The translations under genes and the position numbers were made by a program. The notes below the pieces were generated by a model, which did no database searches, had not been told where the DNA came from, and was given only the letters and a program-made list of their open reading frames with translations. A stretch of 52,661 bases of DNA from CAYTES01 sp964436935 (GTDB lineage: Bacteria > Patescibacteriota > Gracilibacteria > UBA1369 > UBA12473), in contig CAYTES010000004.1 of assembly GCA_964436935.1 (NCBI GenBank), forward strand, positions 1-52,661. The letters are read 5' to 3'. Below, piece by piece: positions 6,796 through 14,873 of the stretch. Numbering within the stretch: the first letter of the stretch is position 1; every line of letters begins with the position of its first letter.

Positions 6796-8065
6796 TCAGA
6801 TGCTTATGATGTTAAAGAAAAAACTTGATGAACTCTTCGCCTATGGAGCTGTTGATGTTGAGGTACAACGCAATGCTCTCAAGGAAGAGCTACAATTTTA
6901 TGTTCTTAACTTTATTTACCACCATCCAGATTATAGCAATTGGACGATGTACGGAGGCTCTGCATTGCGTATATGTCATCGGTTAGATCGTATGTCCGTG
7001 GATTTGGATTTTGAAGTGGATCACCCGGTATCTGAGACATTTTTGAATGAGTTGAAACAAGAGATAGAAGCTTATTTTTTGAGTACTTATAATGCCGATT
7101 CAACATTGCTTTTCATAAAAAAATCAGGGACCCGTGGGTTGCGTCTTAATTTTAATATTGGTGATCAATTGGGAGTCAATCATCCCTCAAAGCAGGTGCA
7201 TGTTAAAATTGATCTCAATCATTTTATTTCCTCAAAAACAGTGATTGAGCGCCGACCTATCAATCACGATCAGCTTTCATTTGTGATCAAGACCTACAAT
7301 ATGCCAACCCTCATGGCCAGTAAGCTTGCCGCGATTTTTTTGCGTGGACGGCGTGGGGTGGGTCAGGCGGTGTATGAAGAAAAAGGCCGTGATATCTATG
7401 ATCTTCTTTGGTACATGACCAAGGAAGTCATGCCCAATTTGGATTATTTGATTGCAAAAGGAGTTGATGTCAAAGATCCCCGCGTACTTTTTGATAAACT
7501 CACCTTAAAAATGAATAACGTAGCAGATGCGAATCTTAAGCACGATCTTACGCCTCTTTTTGTGAATCAAAACTTTATTGAAAATTGGCTTAAGAATTGG
7601 CGAGAAAGTTATTTGAGCCTTCTTGGCGGATATAAAATTAATACGGTAACTGAATTGAACAGTGTAGGTCTTACATGGGATTCTAATAGTGAGATATTGG
7701 GATTTGAGTATTATTACTCAACAGAAGAAAAAAATTTAATTTTAATAAAATACAGATTGGATGATTCTTGGATAAATTTAAAAAATGGTCAATTAACAAT
7801 GCCGATTGACGAAAATGTTGTTCGGCATATGAGCGATGAAGCAAGACCTCTAACTGGTAAGGCTGTAATGAAGCAAAAGCAATATGCGTCTTTATTTTAT
7901 AAGAAAACAGAGAAATATCTTCAAAAAACGAACCGTATCATTCTGGGTGATCGTATCATCACTAAACTCATTCGAATGACCGCAGACAATTTTAATTATA
8001 AAGAACAAATCGTACTTGATCCGTCAGCGTTGCGTTCTTGTGATTTGGATGATTTATTAAAATAG
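6788..8065 (+). CDS. AbiEii-family nucleotidyltransferase toxin with C-terminal extension
   Basis: 425 aa. The MNT-like nucleotidyltransferase core is intact: MYGGSALR (GGS at 56-58) then MSVDLDFEV (Asp72, Asp74), a KIDLN strand, MASKLAAIFLRGR and RDIYDLLWYM. These correspond to the four conserved AbiEii motifs. Family members transfer nucleotides to tRNA 3' ends and block translation. Usual length is about 300 aa; here about 130 residues follow the core (from about residue 290), with no motif I recognise (EILGFEYYYSTEEKN and later RIILGDRIITKLIRMT). The start overlaps abiEi by eight bases. The stop lies 13 bases before coaBC, so transcription from the abiE promoter probably continues into coaBC. 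Confidence 0.88.
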   Translation: MNDQMLMMLKKKLDELFAYGAVDVEVQRNALKEELQFYVLNFIYHHPDYSNWTMYGGSALRICHRLDRMSVDLDFEVDHPVSETFLNELKQEIEAYFLSTYNADSTLLFIKKSGTRGLRLNFNIGDQLGVNHPSKQVHVKIDLNHFISSKTVIERRPINHDQLSFVIKTYNMPTLMASKLAAIFLRGRRGVGQAVYEEKGRDIYDLLWYMTKEVMPNLDYLIAKGVDVKDPRVLFDKLTLKMNNVADANLKHDLTPLFVNQNFIENWLKNWRESYLSLLGGYKINTVTELNSVGLTWDSNSEILGFEYYYSTEEKNLILIKYRLDDSWINLKNGQLTMPIDENVVRHMSDEARPLTGKAVMKQKQYASLFYKKTEKYLQKTNRIILGDRIITKLIRMTADNFNYKEQIVLDPSALRSCDLDDLLK

Positions 8066-8078
8066 GTAACTTAAAAAA

Positions 8079-9272
8079 ATGCTTTCAAATAAAAAGATTT
8101 TAGTTGGAGTGTGCAGCAGCGTCGCTCTCTATAAGGCGCTGGATTTTATTCGTCGCTTGAAACGACGGGGCGCAGAGGTTCATGTCATGATGACGGCTCA
8201 TGCGGCGGAACTCATCAGTCCCCAGCTTTTTCATGCGGTTTCAGGCCATCCGGTTTTGACTCAATTGTTTGACTCTGATGGGCTTGAGTCCATGCCACAT
8301 TTGAATCCGATTCAGTCTGCGGACCTGGTTTTGATATTGCCCGCCACCGCCAATATGTTGGCCAAAATGTCCCATGGACTCGCGGATGATTTGATTTCCA
8401 CCAGTATTTTAGCCACAGCGGCTCCCGTGGTGGTGGTTCCGGCCATGAACACTCAGATGTGGGGGCATCCCGCGGTTCAGTCCAATGTCGAAGTGTTGCA
8501 GTCGAGAGGGGTCGTTGTGGTGAGGCCGATAGAAGGCGAGTTGGCCTGTGGGGTTTCCGGAGAGGGGCATTTAGCGGAGTTTGCGACGATTGAGCGAGCC
8601 TTGGAACGTGCAGTGACCGTTCAGGATCTGAAAGGGAAAAAAGTTTTAATCACCTGTGGGCCGACTTTTGAGGCACTTGATCCGGTGAGGGGATTGACCA
8701 ACCGTTCCAGTGGTAAAATGGGTTTTGCATTGGCACACCACTCCCTTGTTCGGGGAGCGGAAGTGTTTTTTGTTTCTTCCCTTTTCGATCAATCTACTTT
8801 TGCAGATCCCCATTTGAAGTTCATTTCAGTGGATTCGGCCGAAGCCATGAAAGAGGCCGTATTGCGCTTTTTACCGGACGCAGATGTTTTCATCTCAGCC
8901 GCAGCGGTTTGCGACTACCGACCCATTTCCTATTCGCCTTCCAAGTTGAAAAAATCCCAATCCTCGTTTTCTGTTGAATGGCAAACAAATCCTCATATTT
9001 TGCAAGCGGCGCTTGCTCAGAAAAAACAGGGACAAGTGGTGGTGGGGTTTGCTCTGGAAACGGAGAATTTACAAGAAAATGCCTTGGAGAAGTGGCAGCG
9101 ATGGGAGCCTATGGGCTGTGATCTTTTGGTGGCGAATGGCGCTGGGGTTTTGGGAGGAGATGAAGGAACGTTCATGCTGATGGATCGAGAGGGACGGCAT
9201 CCCTTTGTTGGTTCCAAGTCTCAGTTGAGCCAACAGATAGGGGATAAGCTGGTGCAGTTGCTTAAAGTTTAG
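8079..9272 (+). CDS. coaBC: Bifunctional phosphopantothenoylcysteine decarboxylase / synthase CoaBC
   Basis: Adds cysteine to 4'-phosphopantothenate (CoaB) and decarboxylates the product (CoaC) on the way to CoA. The protein is 397 aa. The CoaC flavoprotein half (1-175) keeps the catalytic His74 (MPHLN), the PAMNTQMW motif with Asn124, and Cys157 in the ACG flap. The CoaB half (about 185-397) shows TCGPTFEALDPVRGLTNRSSGKMG and AAVCDYRP. Its start is only 13 bases after the abiEii stop and I see no separate promoter, so it may depend on the abiE promoter or on read-through from panC. A promoter for the next gene lies in its last 15 bases and just beyond. Confidence 0.95.
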   Translation: MLSNKKILVGVCSSVALYKALDFIRRLKRRGAEVHVMMTAHAAELISPQLFHAVSGHPVLTQLFDSDGLESMPHLNPIQSADLVLILPATANMLAKMSHGLADDLISTSILATAAPVVVVPAMNTQMWGHPAVQSNVEVLQSRGVVVVRPIEGELACGVSGEGHLAEFATIERALERAVTVQDLKGKKVLITCGPTFEALDPVRGLTNRSSGKMGFALAHHSLVRGAEVFFVSSLFDQSTFADPHLKFISVDSAEAMKEAVLRFLPDADVFISAAAVCDYRPISYSPSKLKKSQSSFSVEWQTNPHILQAALAQKKQGQVVVGFALETENLQENALEKWQRWEPMGCDLLVANGAGVLGGDEGTFMLMDREGRHPFVGSKSQLSQQIGDKLVQLLKV

Positions 9273-9286
9273 TTTTTTGCTATAAT
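9258..9286 (+). promoter_or_regulatory. Promoter of the 699-aa membrane protein
   Basis: TTGCTT (9258-9263), 17-base spacer, TATAAT (9281-9286), with an extended -10 TG at 9278-9279. It starts inside the 3' end of coaBC. A predicted leader of about 25 bases precedes the ATG at 9316. Confidence 0.55.
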
Positions 9287-9315
9287 TAACAGATTTTGAG
9301 TTTTTATTTTTTATT

Positions 9316-11415
9316 ATGGCAGACGATTCTTCCGCTCCTCCAGTGAATTCGTCGACGGGCGACGCTGCTGCTCCTAAAAAAAGAAATCGTTCTTCTCAAG
9401 CGGCGGATTCCAATGCCATGAGCGGTTCGACTTCCGGTTCTCAGGGGGCTGTCGCTTCAGATCAAAAACCCCGCAAGCGTCGTCGACGACGACCTCGCAA
9501 ACCAACGAATCCAAAAAGTGTTTCTCCGGCCATTGCCGATCTTTCGGTGGTGGAGAGCGATGTTGTCGATCAATTGCAACAACCTTCTGCGTCGGTGGTG
9601 GAACGTGAGGCGGATGCGCTGTCATCGCAAGTGGATCCGCCGGTGCAGACTCCGGCCGATATTCCTTATACACCGGAATTTCAGCCTGCGTCGCCGCCGT
9701 CCACCCCGAAAGTTTATCCTACGCCGTCTGTCTCGGATGCTTTTGAAGATCCTTCTCCTCCGGTTGCTCCTTATGTTCCCGAGTTTCAGCCTCCCGTGGA
9801 ATCCGTTCCCGCCGTTGCGTCTGGTCAAGACAGTTCTGCCGCGGGTTATACCCCGGAATTTCAGTCCCCCTCCGAGGCTCCTGTTTTTCAATCTCCTGCA
9901 CCGTCTGAGGAGGTCCCGGTTACGGCTCTAATGGAAAGCTCTGCTCAGGAACCATCGTCTACTGGATCAGATTCCGTACCTCATGATTTTTCGGATGACA
10001 CCGACCCTTTTTCTCCAGGGTCCAGCCCCCCTCCTGCTTATGATCTTTCCTATTCTTTGGATGATAAATCCGATGAGGACTCTTCTGTTGCGGACTATTC
10101 CAGTCCCATCGCATCTTCAGAGCCCGAAGGTGCGGATTTTTCTCCAGAGTCGGATTCTTTCAGCCCTTCGTCTTTTGATCCTTCGTCGCCCTTTCAGCCT
10201 CCTTCCGATGTGTCCGATCATGAAGAAATTTCTTCGGTGCCCGAGGAGGACGTTTCTCCTCCCGGTTGGTCCGAGCCCGAGCCCGAACCGGAACCGGAAA
10301 GGTTCGAGGAACAGATTTTACCCTCGAATGAAAATCAATCCGATACGTTTGAGGCTCCACCTTCGTCTTACGTTGAAGAGCCCATTGAAGCGGAGGTGGT
10401 GGAAACTTCTCCACCTCCTTTAGCGGACTCCGCGGAGAGTTCTCCCCGCCACGCACGCCCTTCGTTGGATGCATTGGGGGGCGTTAAGGTTGGATTTTAT
10501 GATCGTTTAATTGATCTCTTGCATGAGGCTAATTTGACTCCGCGCCATCTCCAGTTTTGTTGCGCGGGACTGCTCGTTTTTTTTATTATTATTGGAATCG
10601 GATTTTTTATAGTCCCTTCTTTATTGGAGAAAGGATTGCCTTTTGGATCGGATACGCAATCCACGGAAACGGAAACTCCCGAGCCTGAATCGGAGCCTGC
10701 GGTGGTTTCCGAGCCACCGGATCAAACCGATCCGGATTCCGTTGAGGTTCCTCGTCCTTCTTCCGGACACGATACCGCCTGGGTGGATCCTTCCGTTTAT
10801 GCCGGATTACTCTTGGGTCAGCCTGCGGAACTGATTTTCAAGGGTTCATCGGGAGTGGATGTGGCGTTATTGATGGGGTATCAGGAACAAAATCCCGATC
10901 CCACTTCGAAGTTTCAGGGTTATGTGAAAGATTTGAATCGTATTTATACCCTGTATTATGTTGATATTACGGGGCTACTCGCGGCTCCCGGAAGCCGAAC
11001 GGCAACATTGGATAATTATATTGGTGATTTTAAAGCTGCTTACAATGACGGGGTGATTTTCTATCGTGAGATTCAAGCGATTCGAACCGCTTTTTCCACC
11101 CAGTTTGAAAAAAATGTTCCGCCCAAAGAAGCGGCCGAAGTCGGATTTTTTGAAGATGTTAAAGCCTTTAAAGGCGGTTCTGCCGAGCGACAATTGGTTC
11201 AGTTCATCGCGTTGAATCAAAAGCAGGCCGAGCTACGTGCCAAGTATTTGGCGTTTGGACGTTTGGAGCAAATGTACAAGGTGGTTTTGGAAAGTAGTCA
11301 GCATCGGCTTAAGGATTTGGAATTGAATCGTGAGGCGCTTTTGGCCGGTGTTCAGGTCGTGGATGTGTATGGATCCGATTTGGATTTGATCCTGAAGGAA
11401 ACGGATTTGGAATAA
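9316..11415 (+). CDS. Proline/serine-rich single-pass membrane protein, 699 aa
   Basis: No family recognised. Residues 1-395 are low-complexity, rich in Pro, Ser, Glu and Asp, with a basic patch at about 54-66 (KPRKRRRRRPRKP) and three copies of Y(T/V)PEFQ (about residues 116, 155 and 176). One clear transmembrane segment lies at about 411-435 (GLLVFFIIIGIGFFIVPSLL). After an acidic linker, residues 490-699 form a globular, partly helical region (QLVQFIALNQKQAELRAKYLAFGRL). There is no cleavable signal peptide, so the most likely topology is a long disordered cytoplasmic arm and an outside C-terminal domain. Role unknown; tethering or surface display would be guesses. It is followed by a gap-containing intergenic region. 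Confidence 0.75.
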   Translation: MADDSSAPPVNSSTGDAAAPKKRNRSSQAADSNAMSGSTSGSQGAVASDQKPRKRRRRRPRKPTNPKSVSPAIADLSVVESDVVDQLQQPSASVVEREADALSSQVDPPVQTPADIPYTPEFQPASPPSTPKVYPTPSVSDAFEDPSPPVAPYVPEFQPPVESVPAVASGQDSSAAGYTPEFQSPSEAPVFQSPAPSEEVPVTALMESSAQEPSSTGSDSVPHDFSDDTDPFSPGSSPPPAYDLSYSLDDKSDEDSSVADYSSPIASSEPEGADFSPESDSFSPSSFDPSSPFQPPSDVSDHEEISSVPEEDVSPPGWSEPEPEPEPERFEEQILPSNENQSDTFEAPPSSYVEEPIEAEVVETSPPPLADSAESSPRHARPSLDALGGVKVGFYDRLIDLLHEANLTPRHLQFCCAGLLVFFIIIGIGFFIVPSLLEKGLPFGSDTQSTETETPEPESEPAVVSEPPDQTDPDSVEVPRPSSGHDTAWVDPSVYAGLLLGQPAELIFKGSSGVDVALLMGYQEQNPDPTSKFQGYVKDLNRIYTLYYVDITGLLAAPGSRTATLDNYIGDFKAAYNDGVIFYREIQAIRTAFSTQFEKNVPPKEAAEVGFFEDVKAFKGGSAERQLVQFIALNQKQAELRAKYLAFGRLEQMYKVVLESSQHRLKDLELNREALLAGVQVVDVYGSDLDLILKETDLE

Positions 11416-11705
11416 GCGAAAGGGGGAAGGCTTNNNNNNNNNNNNNNNNGGGAACCCCCTACATTGTTTTTATAAAAATGATTATCGCATAACTTCGCAA
11501 TTTTTGCGACCACCCGCCATAGGCGTGCGGTGCCCGGGCCCCACGAGACCTAAATAAAAAATTTTGCTACGTGAGTTCAAATTATTTTTATTCATTTTTT
11601 AAAAGGAACAGTTGCAACCCATGAAGACGTAAACTCATTAAGGCCATCGCATTGGCGTAACTGCTCTTTTTCATGTTATCATGAATTTCCTTTGGCTTTT
11701 TCCCC
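11416..11705. other. Intergenic region with assembly gap and GC-rich hairpins
   Basis: 290 bases with no convincing ORF. N run at 11434-11449. AGGGGG (11421-11426 area) faces CCCCCT (11455-11460 area) across the gap, so the missing bases probably sit in a hairpin loop. Further on are short hairpins: CGCC-ATA-GGCG near 11517-11527 and the self-complementary GCCCGGGC near 11534. I see no tRNA and no clear promoter; the rel start codon at 11706 is preceded by an in-frame stop at 11682. Confidence 0.6.
11434..11449. other. Assembly gap (16 N)
   Basis: Unresolved bases between AGGGGG and CCCCCT arms just after the 699-aa gene. The true length is unknown. Confidence 0.99.
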
Positions 11706-14102
11706 GTGGTTCCAACCCTTGAGTCCATCGTTGCGCAAGCAAAGAGCTACTTACCCTCCTTGGATCAATCGCGTGTGGAGGAAGCGTATTTTTTGGCCCA
11801 GAAAGCGCACGAAGGCCAAACGCGTCGTTCAGGTCAGCCGTACATCACCCATCCTTTGGAGACGGCTCATATTTTGCTGTCGTTAAAACCCGATGAAGAT
11901 ACCATTTTGGCGGCGCTTTTGCACGATGTCCCGGCGGATACAGAGGTGTCCTTGAAGACGATTGAGAAGAAATTTGGGCATGCCGTTGCCACCTTGGTTC
12001 AGTCGAATGAAAAATTAAGTCTCGTTAAACTTAAGGACGGACATGCCGATGTGGAGACTTGGAGACGAATGTTTTTAGCCATGGCGAAAGATTTGCGTGT
12101 TATTTTTATTCGACTTTCGGAAAGGCTTCATAACATGAGAACTTTGTGGGCTCTTCCCCATGTGAAGCAGGTTAGAATTGCACAAGAAACCCTCTATGTT
12201 TATGCGCCCATTGCGTCGCGATTGGGGCTTTATTCTTTTAAAACGGAACTGGAGGATTTGTGTTTGCAGGTGCTTGAGCCCGATATTTTTGAATACTTGT
12301 CCGAACAGGTTCGCGGGAAAATCAGGATTCATGAACGCTTTATGGAAGAAGCCGAAACCATTTTAAAAGCACTTTTGAAGCAAGAAGGGCTTACCGGCGA
12401 AGTGCATGGTCGTCTCAAGCATTTGTATAGCATTTATCGTAAAATGCAGGTTAAAAATGCCCAATCTGTGGATGATATTTTGGATTTTTTTGCCGTCCGC
12501 ATCATTCTTCCGGATCAATTCAAACAGGATCGTGAATTTTTTGCGCACTGTTATAGTTTTATCGGCGAGCTCCATCAGAAATGTATGCCTTTGCCCGGGC
12601 GTTTTAAGGATTATATTGCGGTTCCCAAGCTGAATGGTTATCGCAGCATCCATACCACCGTTCAGGGTTTGGTGAAGGGGTTTGAGCAGTATCCTCTTGA
12701 AATTCAGGTGCGTACCGCTTCGATGCATCAAGAGTCGGAGTATGGTTTGGCGGCACACTGGTTTTATAAGGATTCTTCCAAGGGTTCGACTCAATTGCCG
12801 CGGGAAGAGTTGCATGCTTTGCTTCATCAACGTCGTCTGTTGTCTAATTTTCACGATGTTTTGAATCGATTTCCCGAGCAACGGGAACAAGCTGCCATTA
12901 ATCTGGAGCCTTTTTTGATTTCTCACGGATTTTCTCTTGAAGAGGCCAATGCCATCAAAGAAGGCCTTTCCGTTTCTTCCGTTTCTCCTCAAACCCGCTT
13001 TTTTCAGCATCAAATCGATTGGGTCTATGCACTGGAAAGGCTTTATGAGGACCTAAAGCTCGATGAGCATGGGGTAGCCGGAAAGGATAAAGATTTGGAA
13101 TTGAATTTATTCAAAGATCGTATTTTTGTGCTGACTCCCAAAGGAGATGTGAAGGATCTTCCTTTGGGCTCTACTCCCGTTGATTTTGCGTACTCGGTGC
13201 ATAGCGATGTGGGTCATCGGTGTGCACAGGCCAAGGTCAATGGCCGTATTGTGAGTTTGGATCATACGCTCCAAAGTGGAGACGTGGTGGAAATCATCAC
13301 GCGTGCGGAGCGACAGCCCAGCCGTTACTGGCTTTATTTTCTAAAACTTAATTCGGCAAAAGATCATATTAAAAATTGGTTTAAGCGAAATGATCGGGAT
13401 CATTTTATTCGCACCGGACGAGAACTTTTGAATAAGGAGTTGCGTCGAATGGGTAAGGCCGGTTTGACTCCGGATTATCGGCTTTTGGCTGATTATGGGG
13501 GAAACCGTTTGTCTTTGACGGATCGGGAAAATTTATTGGAATCCTTGGGGAATGGAAGTCTTGCCTTGTCTATGCTGACCAAAACGCTTTTTCCGGAAAG
13601 AGAGCCGTTTAAAGAGAAAAGTAAGGTCGGCGAGGGGATTGCTCCCTCTGCGGCTTCCCTGCAAGGGGCTACGGATTCCATTTTGATCACCGGACAATCC
13701 GATTTGCCTTTTAAGATAGCGTCTTGCTGTAATCCTGTCCCCCCAGAAGCGATTGTGGGGTATGTGGGACGCGGGAGCAGTATTCGGATTCACTCATTAT
13801 CCTGTCGTAATTTAGATCATACGGATGGGGCTCGTCTTCTTAAAGCCAGTTGGGCCTCTTCTGCCCAACCGTTGAAACAAAGAAATTTTTATATTCAGGC
13901 GCGTGATCGTCTGGGGTTATTGAGGGATGTAACCGCTGTTATCGCTGATTTGAATATCAATATTATTGATATTTCCATCCCCACCAAAGTGAAGAACCAA
14001 CTCACATGTCATCTGCTTGCCGAACTGGACGATCAGCAGGCGGATTCTTTTATGCAGCATTTAAAAAAAATCGACGGCGTTCGGGAAATTCGTTATGAAT
14101 AA
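11706..14102 (+). CDS. rel: RelA/SpoT-family (p)ppGpp synthetase with degenerate hydrolase motif
   Basis: 798 aa, starting at GTG 11706; an in-frame TGA at 11682 leaves no upstream ATG. Domains: HD hydrolase (about 25-180), synthetase (about 225-365), TGS (about 465-530), CC/zinc-finger region (CCNPVPPEAIVGYVGRG), and ACT (about 720-798). The synthetase looks active: GRLKHLYSIYRK (Arg236, Lys238), RFKD at 299-302, GYRSIHTT and EIQVRT. The HD site keeps His49, His73-Asp74 and Asn143. The HDxxED glutamate is Ala77 (HDVPADT), and the usual Asp of the ADRLHN motif is Glu139 (SERLHN). Hydrolysis is therefore probably lost or weak. About 90 extra residues (375-465) separate synthetase and TGS. RFKD, not EFDD, marks it as derived from bifunctional Rel. 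Confidence 0.93.
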   Translation: MVPTLESIVAQAKSYLPSLDQSRVEEAYFLAQKAHEGQTRRSGQPYITHPLETAHILLSLKPDEDTILAALLHDVPADTEVSLKTIEKKFGHAVATLVQSNEKLSLVKLKDGHADVETWRRMFLAMAKDLRVIFIRLSERLHNMRTLWALPHVKQVRIAQETLYVYAPIASRLGLYSFKTELEDLCLQVLEPDIFEYLSEQVRGKIRIHERFMEEAETILKALLKQEGLTGEVHGRLKHLYSIYRKMQVKNAQSVDDILDFFAVRIILPDQFKQDREFFAHCYSFIGELHQKCMPLPGRFKDYIAVPKLNGYRSIHTTVQGLVKGFEQYPLEIQVRTASMHQESEYGLAAHWFYKDSSKGSTQLPREELHALLHQRRLLSNFHDVLNRFPEQREQAAINLEPFLISHGFSLEEANAIKEGLSVSSVSPQTRFFQHQIDWVYALERLYEDLKLDEHGVAGKDKDLELNLFKDRIFVLTPKGDVKDLPLGSTPVDFAYSVHSDVGHRCAQAKVNGRIVSLDHTLQSGDVVEIITRAERQPSRYWLYFLKLNSAKDHIKNWFKRNDRDHFIRTGRELLNKELRRMGKAGLTPDYRLLADYGGNRLSLTDRENLLESLGNGSLALSMLTKTLFPEREPFKEKSKVGEGIAPSAASLQGATDSILITGQSDLPFKIASCCNPVPPEAIVGYVGRGSSIRIHSLSCRNLDHTDGARLLKASWASSAQPLKQRNFYIQARDRLGLLRDVTAVIADLNINIIDISIPTKVKNQLTCHLLAELDDQQADSFMQHLKKIDGVREIRYE

Positions 14103-14116
14103 TTAGGTTCCCTAAT
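14102..14116. terminator. Hairpin spanning the stop codons of convergent rel and recO
   Basis: ATTAGG-TTC-CCTAAT is a perfect six-base stem that includes the last base of the rel TAA and the recO TAG (minus strand). There is no T-tract, so it is only a possible bidirectional terminator. Confidence 0.3.
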
Positions 14117-14873
14117 ACAACCGTAGTGCTTCTTCCGATTTCAATTGGTGAGAAAGATTTTTATAGAGGAACCGTCTGCCCCATTGTTCAATATTTTCTT
14201 TGTGTTGTAATCGTTTGTTGATCATTAATGTGTTTTCCAGGGGATGTTCCAGAATGAAGTTCATGAGTTTGAGTACCGAAAAATCCAGTCGTTCCAGTCG
14301 TGCTTGCATCGGGGGTTTTTTTTGTAGGCAGGACTCGCAGAGTACATTGAAGGTTTCTTCCCAATAGGCATGTTGTTCCGGTAGTTTTTCGCGACACGTT
14401 CCGCAGTGTTTAAAGCTGTTGATGTAGCCCAAAATTTTGAGGAGCTTGATCAAGATGATTTCTCTAATCCAGGCATGATCTTCGGAGTAAAACTCCATGA
14501 GTTGTAAGCTTTTATTCAGGATGTCGAACAGTTCTGGTAAGGGGTGTTCTTCCATGGTGAGTCGGTCAATGGCTTCGAGGATAAAAATTCCGGATGCGAT
14601 GCTCGGCATTTTTCTTTTGATTTCTTTGAAATTTTCTTCGCTGCTGCATTGAGTGAGGTACCACTGATGACGGCTTTTCCACAGCTCTATTTTAACTCGA
14701 TTCATCAATTCAATATGGCCGGCGCGTCGGCTTGAGATTTTACGGACTCCCTTCGCAAGGCAGGTTATTTTGCCGTAATCGGGTGTATAAAAAGTAATGA
14801 AGCGGTCTTGTTCGCCCAAATTCCGTATTCTCAGTATAATTCCCCGCGTGGATACGGATCGTTTTTCACGCAT
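14112..14873 (-). CDS. recO: DNA repair protein RecO
   Basis: RecO loads RecA onto SSB-coated single-stranded DNA in the RecFOR pathway. The protein is 253 aa, normal length. The N-terminal OB fold begins with STRGIILRIRNLGEQDRFIT and YGKITCLAKGVR; a helical middle follows. A zinc site is seen as CGTCREKL with a later CESC, typical of RecO from many bacteria. The start overlaps the end of ftsX by eight bases, so recO is the last gene of the operon that also holds ftsX and the RibL-like gene. Confidence 0.92.
   Translation of the reverse strand: MREKRSVSTRGIILRIRNLGEQDRFITFYTPDYGKITCLAKGVRKISSRRAGHIELMNRVKIELWKSRHQWYLTQCSSEENFKEIKRKMPSIASGIFILEAIDRLTMEEHPLPELFDILNKSLQLMEFYSEDHAWIREIILIKLLKILGYINSFKHCGTCREKLPEQHAYWEETFNVLCESCLQKKPPMQARLERLDFSVLKLMNFILEHPLENTLMINKRLQHKENIEQWGRRFLYKNLSHQLKSEEALRLY

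Noticed and set aside
9374..10474. Long opposite-strand and shifted frames over the Pro/Ser-rich gene, rich in Arg and Pro
   Set aside because: Low-complexity coding DNA leaves all frames open; the plus-strand frame has the promoter, the membrane segment and the sensible C-terminal domain.
11500..11640. tRNA-like pieces (GTTCAAAT-like T arm, GC-rich stems) after the first gap
   Set aside because: No acceptor stem or anticodon arm can be closed around them.
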